The notes under the pieces are model-generated. The model searched no databases, was not told where the DNA came from, and was given only the letters and a program-made list of their open reading frames with translations. A DNA stretch of 7,335 bases from assembly GCA_030149025.1 (NCBI GenBank), contig JASBSH010000237.1:1-7335 (forward strand), given 5' to 3'. Below are positions 1 to 5,837 of the stretch, piece by piece. Position numbers and translations under genes: made by a program. Each line of letters opens with the position of its first letter. Position 1 is the stretch's first letter. The stretch comes from Actinomycetales bacterium (lineage in GTDB: Bacteria > Actinomycetota > Actinomycetes > Actinomycetales > BWSM-131).

Positions 1-1177
1 GGCCGGAGACCGACTTCATCGCCTTGACCTGCGCGGCACCACCGACCCGGGAGACGGAGATACCCACGTCGATGGCGGGCCGGACGTTGGCGTTGAACAG
101 GTCCGCCTGGAGGTAGATCTGGCCGTCGGTGATGGAGATGACGTTCGTCGGGATGAACGCCGAGACGTCGCCGGCCTTGGTCTCGATGATCGGCAGGCCG
201 GTCATCGAGCCCGCGCCGAGCTCGTCGGAGAGCTTCGCGCAGCGCTCCAGCAGACGGGAGTGCAGGTAGAAGACGTCACCGGGGTACGCCTCGCGGCCCG
301 GCGGACGGCGCAGCAGCAGCGACACCGCGCGGTAGGCCTCGGCCTGCTTGCTCAGGTCATCGAAGACGATCAGGACGTGCTTGCCGGCGTACATCCAGTG
401 CTGGCCGATGGCGGAGCCTGTGTAGGGCGCCAGGTACTTGAAGCCGGCCGGGTCGGACGCGGGAGCGGCGACGATCGTCGTGTACTCGAGAGCACCGGCC
501 TCCTCCAGCGCGCCACGCACGGACGCGATGGTGGAGCCCTTCTGGCCGATGGCGACGTAGATGCAGCGCACCTGCTTCGCCGGGTCCCCGGTCTCCCAGT
601 ACTCCTTCTGGTTGATGATCGTGTCGATCGCGATCGCCGTCTTGCCGGTCTGGCGGTCGCCGATGATGAGCTGGCGCTGGCCGCGGCCGATCGGCGTCAT
701 CGAGTCGATCGCCTTGATGCCGGTCTGCAGCGGCTCGTGCACCGACTTGCGCTGCACCACGGAGGGAGCCTGCAGCTCCAGGGCGCGGCGTGCCTCGGCC
801 TTGATCTCGCCGAGCCCGTCGATCGGCTCACCGAGAGGGTCCACGACGCGGCCGAGGTAATCGTCACCGACCGGGACCGAGAGGACCTCGCCGGTGCGCT
901 TGACCTCCTGTCCCTCCTCGATGTGGCTGAAGTCGCCGAGGACCACGACGCCGATCTGGCGGACGTCGAGGTTCAGTGCGAGGCCGAGGGTGCCGTCCTC
1001 GAAGCGCAGCAGCTCGTTGGCCATGCAGCCGGGCAGCCCCTCGACCTGAGCGATGCCGTCCATCGCCTCGATCACGCGCCCGACCTCCTCACGCGAGGCG
1101 GCGGCCGGGTCGTAGGACTGAACGAAGGAGTCCAGTGCGTCCCGGATCTCCTCGGGCCGGATCGTCAGCTCCGACAT
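1..1177 (-). CDS. atpA: ATP synthase F1 subunit alpha (partial, 3' end cut off)
   Basis: Alpha subunit of the F1 catalytic head, which alternates with beta in the alpha3-beta3 hexamer on the cytoplasmic side of the membrane; alpha carries the non-catalytic nucleotide sites. The reading frame opens at the ATG at 1177-1175 and stays open for 392 codons to the window edge. The family is usually about 510-550 residues, so the C-terminal part is missing only because the window ends. Visible landmarks are the beta-barrel start of the head at about residues 28-95, the Walker A loop GDRQTGKT at 173-180, the Walker B strand VLIVFDDL at 268-275, and SVSRVGG at 374-380, whose Arg377 is the arginine that reaches into the catalytic site of the neighbouring beta subunit. 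An AGGAG ribosome-binding site lies 9 bases upstream. It follows atpH after an 83-base spacer in which I see no promoter or terminator. All landmarks expected in this portion are intact. Confidence 0.98.
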   Translation of the reverse strand, partial: MSELTIRPEEIRDALDSFVQSYDPAAASREEVGRVIEAMDGIAQVEGLPGCMANELLRFEDGTLGLALNLDVRQIGVVVLGDFSHIEEGQEVKRTGEVLSVPVGDDYLGRVVDPLGEPIDGLGEIKAEARRALELQAPSVVQRKSVHEPLQTGIKAIDSMTPIGRGQRQLIIGDRQTGKTAIAIDTIINQKEYWETGDPAKQVRCIYVAIGQKGSTIASVRGALEEAGALEYTTIVAAPASDPAGFKYLAPYTGSAIGQHWMYAGKHVLIVFDDLSKQAEAYRAVSLLLRRPPGREAYPGDVFYLHSRLLERCAKLSDELGAGSMTGLPIIETKAGDVSAFIPTNVISITDGQIYLQADLFNANVRPAIDVGISVSRVGGAAQVKAMKSVSG

Positions 1178-1260
1178 CTGGGTGCTCTCCTGAGTCTCGG
1201 TACTGCAGTTGCGTACGTGGTGGCTGTCTTCGGTGGTTCTTGTCGTTCCAGTGTGCGCGC

Positions 1261-2070
1261 TCAGCCGGCCAGCCGGCGACGTGCGTCTTCCAGGCGGCTC
1301 AGCACCGTGGCGTCGATGACCTCGTCGCCGACCTGGACGGTCAGGCCACCGATCACCTCAGGGTCGACCTGCACGTCAATGTGGATCGCCCGCCCGTAGA
1401 TGCGGGTGAGGGCGCCTGCCAGCCGCTGCAGGTGACCCTCCGTCAGCGGGACGGCGCTGGTCACGGTCGCGATCAGACGCTGCTTGCGCTCCGCCGCGAT
1501 CTTGATGAAGTCCTCGATCGTGGTCTCGAACCGACGACCACGGGGAGCCGTCGCCGCCTGCTCCGCCAGGAGCAGGCTCTGCGAGGTGACCTTGCCCTCC
1601 AGCAACTGGCGAACGAGGGCGATCTTGCGTTCCACCGACGCGTCCCGGTCGTCCAGCGCCCGCAGCAGTGCCGGTGTGCCGGCGGCGAGGCGGCCGAACC
1701 GGAACAGCTCGTCCTCCACGGCGTCCAGCTGGCCGGCGCGCTCGGCGAAGGCAACGACTGCGACGACCGCCAGGTGCTCGCAGGCGTCGGCGAGATCCCG
1801 TGCCTGCGACCAACGGTCGCGCACGAGCCCCTGCACCACGTCCAGCGTGATACCGGAGACCTTGCCGGACAGCAGCCTGCCGACCAGGTCCGCCTTGTCC
1901 TGACCGGGGCGGTTCGGGTCGGTCAGCGCCCGGCGCAGCGCGGCGGAGCCGTCAAGCAGGTGCGCGACGGCGAACAGCTCACCGCCGAGCGACGAGGCGT
2001 CGGTCGAGCCGAGCAGGGGCTCGACCCGGTCCACCGCTCCTGCCAGGGAGGCCCGGCTCGTGCCACGCAT
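1261..2070 (-). CDS. atpH: ATP synthase F1 subunit delta (long actinobacterial form)
   Basis: Delta (OSCP-type) subunit, which sits on top of the alpha3-beta3 head and ties it to the b-subunit stalk so that the head does not turn with the rotor. The product is 269 residues, well above the roughly 180 of E. coli delta, and is not fused to a b domain as in mycobacteria. The extra length is explained by an internal duplication: residues 31-72 align without gaps to residues 121-162, with 19 of 42 positions identical by my count. The C-terminal part, about residues 178-269, has the usual delta signature: AERKQRLIATVTSAVPLT, then VDPEVIGGLTVQVGDEVID at 235-253. The ATG at 2070-2068 shares one base with the atpF stop (TGATG), implying translational coupling, and a GAGGGG stretch just ahead can serve as ribosome-binding site. 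Stop is TGA at 1263-1261. Confidence 0.97.
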   Translation of the reverse strand: MRGTSRASLAGAVDRVEPLLGSTDASSLGGELFAVAHLLDGSAALRRALTDPNRPGQDKADLVGRLLSGKVSGITLDVVQGLVRDRWSQARDLADACEHLAVVAVVAFAERAGQLDAVEDELFRFGRLAAGTPALLRALDDRDASVERKIALVRQLLEGKVTSQSLLLAEQAATAPRGRRFETTIEDFIKIAAERKQRLIATVTSAVPLTEGHLQRLAGALTRIYGRAIHIDVQVDPEVIGGLTVQVGDEVIDATVLSRLEDARRRLAG

Positions 2071-2666
2071 CAGGACCCCTCGGTGGCCGGGGTCGCGACC
2101 GTGCGGACCTGGTTCGGGTCAGCGGTCTCCAGCTCGGACAGGAAGCGCTCGATCACCCGCTGCTGACGGGCGTCGTCCTGCAGGGACTCCCCGACGATCC
2201 GGGACGCCAGGTCCGTCGCCAGGCGGCCCACCTCGCTGCGCAGCTGGATCACTGCCTGCTGGCGCTCGGCGGTGATCTGCTTGTGCGCGGCTTCGGTGAT
2301 CCGGGCGGCGTCGGCCGACGCCTTCTCCCGCATCTCCGCCAGGATGGCAGCCCCCTCGGAGCGGGCCTCCTCACGGATACGGCCCGCCTCGGCACGCGCC
2401 TCGGCCAGCTGGGCCTGGTACTCGCGCAGCGCGGCCTCCGCCTCGGCCTGGGCCTTCTCCGCCTGCTCCATACCGCCCTCGATGGCGGCGGTGCGCTGGG
2501 CGTAAGTCTCCTCGAACCGTGGCACGACGAGCTTGGCGATGACCCAGTAGAGGATGCCGAAGGCGATCAGCCCGACGATCAGCTCACCGGGCTGCGGGAG
2601 GATCGGGGAAGTCCAGACGCTCTCGGCCTCCGGGGCACGGACCGCCGCGGTCAGTGCGTTTGGCAC
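2070..2666 (-). CDS. atpF: ATP synthase Fo subunit b
   Basis: Subunit b forms the peripheral stalk: an N-terminal membrane anchor beside subunit a and a long helix reaching up to delta. The 198-residue product has a polar N-terminus of about 28 residues, one hydrophobic helix at about 29-48 (LIVGLIAFGILYWVIAKLVV), then an almost uninterrupted Ala/Glu/Arg/Gln-rich helix from about 52 to 180, typical of the b-subunit coiled coil. Length is close to that of free-standing actinobacterial b subunits (about 160-190). The start is GTG at 2666-2664 with TAGGAG six bases upstream; another GTG five bases earlier is in a different frame. It lies 28 bases after atpE and overlaps atpH by one base, so it is in the middle of one operon. 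Only one b-type gene is seen, so the stalk would be a homodimer unless a b' gene exists elsewhere. Confidence 0.97.
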   Translation of the reverse strand: MPNALTAAVRAPEAESVWTSPILPQPGELIVGLIAFGILYWVIAKLVVPRFEETYAQRTAAIEGGMEQAEKAQAEAEAALREYQAQLAEARAEAGRIREEARSEGAAILAEMREKASADAARITEAAHKQITAERQQAVIQLRSEVGRLATDLASRIVGESLQDDARQQRVIERFLSELETADPNQVRTVATPATEGS

Positions 2667-2694
2667 GGCACGCTCCTACAGGTGGGTTGGTTGC

Positions 2695-2898
2695 TTAAAG
2701 GATGAAGGCGAGCACCAGGCCGAACAGGGCGAGCGCCTCGGCGAGGGCGAAGCCCAGGATGGCGATCGGCTGCAGCATGCCGCGCGACTCGGGCTGACGC
2801 GCCACACCGCTGATGTACGCGGCGAAGATCAGGCCGACGGCGATGGCCGGGCCGATCGCGGCGAGGCCATAGCCGATGACGTTGAGGTTGCCGGTCAT
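2695..2898 (-). CDS. atpE: ATP synthase Fo subunit c (rotor ring proteolipid)
   Basis: Subunit c is the two-helix hairpin that forms the membrane rotor ring; each copy carries one proton per step. The product is only 67 residues, without the longer N-terminus of some actinobacterial homologues. Helix 1 covers about residues 5-31, the cytoplasmic loop is VARQPESRG at 32-40 with the family RQPE motif, and helix 2 covers about 43-67 with the proton-carrying Glu54 in GFALAEALAL. Glu54 is followed by Ala rather than the Ser/Thr of sodium-type rings, which suggests proton use. The usual glycine run of helix 1 is reduced to GPAIAVG (16-22), with Ala at two positions that are normally Gly. The start is ATG at 2898-2896 preceded by a strong purine tract. 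The same frame is open much further upstream over the atpB end, but only this start gives a c subunit. Stop is TAA. Confidence 0.97.
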   Translation of the reverse strand: MTGNLNVIGYGLAAIGPAIAVGLIFAAYISGVARQPESRGMLQPIAILGFALAEALALFGLVLAFIL

Positions 2899-2915
2899 GT
2901 GTTCCTTTTCCTCTC
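2899..2915 (-). promoter_or_regulatory. Strong ribosome-binding region of atpE
   Basis: On the minus strand this segment reads GAGAGGAAAAGGAACAC directly before the ATG. It holds two purine-rich Shine-Dalgarno-like cores: AAGGA at 2907-2903, four bases from the start, and GAGAGG at 2915-2910, eleven bases away. It is the most purine-rich leader in the window. The gene product is needed in about ten copies per complex, so strong initiation here fits the known requirement for excess c subunit. Strength is inferred from sequence only. Confidence 0.6.
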
Positions 2916-2937
2916 GGTCGGCGCGCCGGTCGGCGCG
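2915..2937 (-). repeat. 12-base-period tandem repeat forming a GC hairpin before atpE
   Basis: On the plus strand CGGTCGGCGCG occurs at 2915-2925 and again at 2927-2937, two exact copies with a period of 12. Because the unit contains complementary parts, the transcript can fold CGCGCC-GACC-GGCGCG (2937 to 2922): six G-C pairs around a four-base loop. The fold ends seven bases upstream of the first Shine-Dalgarno core of atpE, within the 110-base atpB-atpE spacer. There is no U-run after it, so it does not look like a terminator; it may affect mRNA stability or atpE translation. It could also be chance in GC-rich DNA. Confidence 0.5.
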
Positions 2938-3008
2938 TCGTGGGTTTGGTGCTGACTCGGTTTTCGGTTGTTGTGCGGGGCGTCTCGTGGAGCCGTGGGT
3001 TGTGGTGC

Positions 3009-3794
3009 TCAGTGCTCCTCGGCGAGGGAGTCGGCGATGTAGAAGGCGGTGAGCAGCACGAAGACGTACGCCTGGAGGAAGCCCACCAGGATCTCGAAGA
3101 AGGTCATGATGACGAAGAGCGCGAAGGAGCCGAGACTCGCCACTCTCACGAACAGGTTGCTGCCTTCGAGCAGCATGTACTCGCCGCCGAGAGCGAACAC
3201 CACGAGCAGCAACGTTCCGGCGAACATGTTCGCCATCAGCCGCAGCGCCAGGGTGACCGGACGGGTGACGAAGTAGGTGATCAGCTCGAGGAAGAAGATC
3301 AACGGGACGATCCACCCCGGCACTCCCGGGGGGACCATGCGCTTGAAGTACCCCCCGACCCCGTGCCTGCGCATGCCGACCACGTGGTACACCGCGAAGA
3401 CCACGAGCGTGAGCGCGACCGGGAACCCGATCCGGCTGAACGTCGGGAACTGCAACAGCGGGATGATCTCGAAGAGGTTGTTCACCAGGATGAGCAGGAA
3501 CTGCGTGAACAGCAGTGGGATGAACGGCCGGAACTCCTTTGCGCCGATCATGTCCTTGCCGACCGAGTTGCGCACGAAGTTGTACGTGCCCTCCGTGAGG
3601 AACTGGCCCTTGCTCGGCACAACCTGCATGCGCTTGGCGACGAAAACCATCACCGGCGCGATCACCGCGACCGACAGCACCATGAGCAGCATGGGCCTGG
3701 TGAACGCGAAGGCACCGTCGCCGACGAGCGGCTGCCAGAAGAATTCGGTGGTCGGCGGGGAGAATCCTTCACCGGCGGCGAGACGCAGCCTCAC
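3009..3794 (-). CDS. atpB: ATP synthase Fo subunit a
   Basis: Subunit a is the membrane stator that provides the two proton half-channels facing the c ring. The 261-residue product begins with a short amphipathic stretch containing the typical GFSPPTTEFFWQPLVG (10-25), then has about six hydrophobic segments, near 34-54, 91-114, 122-142, 161-178, 183-205 and 217-256. The essential arginine is Arg185 in LALRLMANMFAG (182-193), preceded by Glu170 in FFLELITYFVTRP; Gln241 in FLQAYVFVLLTAFYI marks the last helix. Length and order match the family. The start is the GTG at 3794-3792, five bases after AAGGAG (3805-3800). Upstream in frame a TGA at 3821-3819 is reached without another ATG or GTG, so this start is well fixed. 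A two-codon ATGATGTGA overlaps the start out of frame. It lies 94 bases after the AtpZ-like gene and 110 bases before atpE. Confidence 0.97.
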   Translation of the reverse strand: MRLRLAAGEGFSPPTTEFFWQPLVGDGAFAFTRPMLLMVLSVAVIAPVMVFVAKRMQVVPSKGQFLTEGTYNFVRNSVGKDMIGAKEFRPFIPLLFTQFLLILVNNLFEIIPLLQFPTFSRIGFPVALTLVVFAVYHVVGMRRHGVGGYFKRMVPPGVPGWIVPLIFFLELITYFVTRPVTLALRLMANMFAGTLLLVVFALGGEYMLLEGSNLFVRVASLGSFALFVIMTFFEILVGFLQAYVFVLLTAFYIADSLAEEH

Positions 3795-3888
3795 ATCATC
3801 TCCTTGTCGCGCGGGTACTCAAGCTCTTGTGGTTGTGGCAGGTGGTGCGAAGTGTGGTCCGGTGCGCCGTCGCGACCGCGGTGGTGGC

Positions 3889-4113
3889 CTAGTGCTCCCT
3901 GACGTACCGGACCCAGATCACGTACATGGACAACGACATGCCCCCGAGCAGCCCGACCAGCATCATCAGGTCCGTACCGAGCCACCGGCTGAGCAGCCAC
4001 CCCACACCCACCCCGAGCAGCAGGCCCGAGAGCATGTAGGACAGCGCGTTCCAACCGACGGCATGCGGACGCGTCCCCTGCTGGTCGTCGTCCTGGGGTT
4101 CGCGATCGCCCAT
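3889..4113 (-). CDS. atpZ: AtpZ/AtpI-family small membrane protein
   Basis: A 74-residue protein: a polar, acidic N-terminus (about 1-20, MGDREPQDDDQQ...), then two hydrophobic helices at about 24-42 and 48-69, ending VRYVREH. The pattern G-rich first helix, LSRWLGTDLMMLVGLLGG (41-58), second helix matches the AtpZ/AtpI family (ATPase gene 1), whose members lie ahead of atpB and are thought to help assembly of the c ring or divalent-cation uptake for the synthase; the exact role is not settled. The ATG at 4113-4111 is the only ATG or GTG start possible before the in-frame TGA that also ends the upstream AtpI-like gene, 12 codons earlier. No good Shine-Dalgarno precedes it; the nearest GAGG is about 20 bases away. 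It may therefore depend on translation of the upstream gene. Family assignment is by pattern, not by search. Confidence 0.8.
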   Translation of the reverse strand: MGDREPQDDDQQGTRPHAVGWNALSYMLSGLLLGVGVGWLLSRWLGTDLMMLVGLLGGMSLSMYVIWVRYVREH

Positions 4114-4146
4114 GGCGGTGCAAACCGTAGCAGCCTCGCACAGCGG

Positions 4147-4578
4147 TCATGACGCCCGCCGTCGCAGGGGCGGGTCCGGCTCGACGAGCGGGATGCGCGC
4201 CGTCCACAGACCGCGGACGTGCAGCACCATCCAGCACACCGTCCCGGCGATCACCACGGCCCCGAACCAGACCGGGTCGAACCAGGTGAGCAGCGGGGAC
4301 GCGAGGAGGATCATCCCCAGCACGCTCGCCTTGACCCAGTACGCCAGCAGCGCGACGCCGAGGGTGAGCTTCGGCGGCATCGCCGCGGTGAGACGCATGA
4401 GCAGCAACGTCGTGAAGAAGAAGAGGCAGACCAGCGCGGTGCCGACGAGGGCGCCGAGACCGGCTCGCGAGCCCTCGATGCCGAACCCGGCAGCCGTTGC
4501 CACGAGGCCCACCAGTGCCGTCGGCACCAGTGCACGCCGAACCAGGACGGCGTAGGCGTCATCGGGGCGGGCGCTCAC
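4147..4578 (-). CDS. atpI: AtpI-like ATP synthase accessory membrane protein
   Basis: A 143-residue protein with four hydrophobic segments, at about 15-33, 40-60, 71-93 and 101-121, a basic patch RR at 14-15 and a charged C-terminus ending LRRRAS. Size, four-helix layout and position ahead of atpB match the AtpI (ATP synthase protein I) family and the unnamed gene found at this place in M. tuberculosis. AtpI proteins assist c-ring assembly in some bacteria and are usually dispensable. The start is GTG at 4578-4576 with AGGAAGG (4595-4589) ten bases upstream. It is the first gene after the 152-base spacer that contains a CRP-type dyad, so it is likely to be the first gene of the ATP synthase operon. 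The stop TGA is 33 bases before the AtpZ-like ATG and in the same frame. The sequence is poorly conserved in this family, so the name rests largely on topology and context. Confidence 0.78.
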   Translation of the reverse strand: MSARPDDAYAVLVRRALVPTALVGLVATAAGFGIEGSRAGLGALVGTALVCLFFFTTLLLMRLTAAMPPKLTLGVALLAYWVKASVLGMILLASPLLTWFDPVWFGAVVIAGTVCWMVLHVRGLWTARIPLVEPDPPLRRRAS

Positions 4579-4663
4579 GCTGTTCGAACCTTCCTGGGGA
4601 TCGAGCCGGACGGTGTGAAGGGCTGCCTGAAGCGGACTCTCAGGGGCTTGGCGCTTGCGCTTC

Positions 4664-4679
4664 GTGACCGGTGCGTCAC
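4664..4679. repeat. Second dyad in the atp leader, GTGAC-N6-GTCAC
   Basis: Perfect inverted repeat of five bases per arm: GTGAC at 4664-4668 and GTCAC at 4675-4679, with no extension outward. Its centre (4671.5) is 30 bases, about three helical turns, from the centre of the CRP-type dyad at 4701.5 and on the side nearer the atpI-like gene. The arm resembles the CRP half-site, but the GTGA to TCAC gap is eight bases instead of six, so it is not a standard CRP site. It may be a weak or different operator, an RNA stem, or chance. Confidence 0.35.
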
Positions 4680-4689
4680 CGTTCTGCAG

Positions 4690-4713
4690 CGCTTGTGAAT
4701 GCTATCACAAGCG
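4690..4713. promoter_or_regulatory. CRP/GlxR-type operator dyad upstream of the ATP synthase operon
   Basis: A perfect 9+9 inverted repeat: CGCTTGTGA at 4690-4698, spacer ATGCTA, and TCACAAGCG at 4705-4713. Its core TGTGA-N6-TCACA is exactly the consensus of CRP-family regulators, including actinobacterial Crp and GlxR. It sits in the only long spacer of the window, centred about 123 bases before the GTG of the atpI-like gene and 17 bases past the wecA stop. I see no convincing -35/-10 pair near it, so activation or repression cannot be decided. As RNA it could form a nine-pair stem, but it is not followed by a U-run, so a wecA terminator is the less likely reading. Confidence 0.75.
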
Positions 4714-4730
4714 GTGTTCGTGCTCTTCGC

Positions 4731-5837
4731 TCAGGAGGCCGGGGGGTGCAGGCGACGCCCGCGAAGCGGACCCATCGTCAACGCGACACCCACGAGCACG
4801 ACGACGACGCCGATGCCTAGCGACACATGCCAGCTCACGAACGCGAGCGACACCGAGCCGAACGCGATGACCGACGCCCACAGGTACATGATCAGCACCG
4901 CGCGCACCTGAGTGTGCCCCAGGTCGAGCAGCCGGTGGTGCAGGTGCATGCGGTCGGCGGCGAAGGGTGACTGGCCGTTCTTCAGCCGCCTGGCGACGGC
5001 GAGCAGCAGGTCGGCGAGCGGGATCACGAGCACGGCCACCGGCAGCAGCAGCGGCACGAACGCGGGCACGAGCTTGGCGTTCGACACCACCTGGGGGTCG
5101 ATCTGGCCCGTCACCGAGATCGCGGACGCCGCCAGCAGCAGGCCGATGAGGTATGACCCCGAGTCGCCCATGAAGATCCGGGCGGGATGGAAGTTGTGCG
5201 GCAGGAAGCCGATGCAGCACCCGACCATGGCCGCAGCGATCACCGCTGCCAGCGAGCTGTAGTCAGACGGGCTGGCCGCCCGGGTCAGCTGGTAGGTGTA
5301 GACGAAGAACGCGGCACCGGCGATCGCCATCACACCGGCGGCGAGGCCGTCGAGCCCGTCGATGAAGTTGACGGCGTTGATGGTCACGACGACGGCGACA
5401 ATCGTCAGCGCCAGGAACATCCCACCGGACCCGACGGTCACGCCGAGGACGGGCAGCGTCAGCAACTGGACCCCCTGCCAGGCGAGCAGCCCACCGGCCA
5501 GCACCTGCCCGGCGAGGCGGGTCAGCGGGTCCAGCCCCCACACGTCGTCCACCGCTCCGATGAGCAAAACCAGCCCGGCCGCGGCAAGGACCGCCCAGGC
5601 GCTGCGCGACGACGCGAAGATATCCCGCAGGAACGGCACCTGGCTGCCGACCACGAACGAGGCCGCCAGCCCGGAGAACATCGCGAGCCCCCCCAGCCGT
5701 GGGGTGGGCACCGAGTGCACGTCCCGCTCCCGCACCGGCGTCATCGCCCGGAACCGCTCGGCGAACCGACGCGCGACCGGCGTGAGCAGGTAGGTCACCG
5801 CCGCTGCGACGACCAGGACCAGCAGGTAGCTCCTCAC
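4731..5837 (-). CDS. wecA: WecA-type undecaprenyl/decaprenyl-phosphate GlcNAc-1-phosphate transferase
   Basis: Integral membrane enzyme that moves a sugar-1-phosphate (GlcNAc-1-P in WecA/TagO) from its UDP form to polyprenyl phosphate on the cytoplasmic face, the first step of lipid-linked envelope polymers (arabinogalactan linker in mycolic-acid bacteria, teichoic acids or other glycans elsewhere). The 368-residue product has around ten or eleven hydrophobic segments. Family motifs appear in order: DVHSVPTPRLGGLAMF (39-54), the Asp pair in GAVDDVWGLDP (94-104), NFIDGLDGLAAG (157-168), FMGDSGSYLIG (222-232) and the His loop HLHHRL (298-303) that helps define WecA/TagO rather than MraY. Length fits the family. 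The start GTG at 5837-5835 overlaps the upstream stop as GTGA, implying coupling; the ribosome-binding site is weak. The same gene stands between the YrdC gene and the atp genes in M. tuberculosis (Rv1302). The polymer made cannot be told from this window. Confidence 0.95.
   Translation of the reverse strand: MRSYLLVLVVAAAVTYLLTPVARRFAERFRAMTPVRERDVHSVPTPRLGGLAMFSGLAASFVVGSQVPFLRDIFASSRSAWAVLAAAGLVLLIGAVDDVWGLDPLTRLAGQVLAGGLLAWQGVQLLTLPVLGVTVGSGGMFLALTIVAVVVTINAVNFIDGLDGLAAGVMAIAGAAFFVYTYQLTRAASPSDYSSLAAVIAAAMVGCCIGFLPHNFHPARIFMGDSGSYLIGLLLAASAISVTGQIDPQVVSNAKLVPAFVPLLLPVAVLVIPLADLLLAVARRLKNGQSPFAADRMHLHHRLLDLGHTQVRAVLIMYLWASVIAFGSVSLAFVSWHVSLGIGVVVVLVGVALTMGPLRGRRLHPPAS

Noticed and set aside
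260..1399. 379-codon plus-strand open frame opposite atpA
   Set aside because: It is the antisense of atpA and the atpH end; its composition is Arg/Ala/Asp/Leu-rich with no domain pattern, as expected opposite GC-biased codons.
976..2166. 396-codon plus-strand open frame opposite atpH
   Set aside because: Antisense to atpA/atpH/atpF; low-complexity composition and no recognisable motif, while the opposite strand has clear subunit genes.
2899..3315. Upstream extension of the atpE frame into atpB
   Set aside because: The in-frame stretch is Arg-rich and unlike any c subunit; the ATG at 2898 has a strong ribosome-binding site and gives a normal c subunit.
3868..3883. Palindromic GTCGCGAC-type sequence in the atpZ-atpB spacer
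   Set aside because: Short self-complementary GC words are common at this base composition; no repeat or flanking signal supports a function.
2940..3902. 320-codon plus-strand frame opposite atpB, rich in Glu, Asp, His and Arg
   Set aside because: The hydrophobic codons of subunit a read as charged residues on the other strand; no independent coding evidence.
4579..4664. Sigma-70-type promoter for the atp operon
   Set aside because: The best -10-like hexamer (GAGAGT at 4641-4636) matches only half the consensus and has no acceptable -35 partner, so I do not call a promoter.
4690..4713. Rho-independent terminator of wecA
   Set aside because: The stem is nine pairs, but no U-run follows it in the direction of transcription and the core matches a protein operator exactly.
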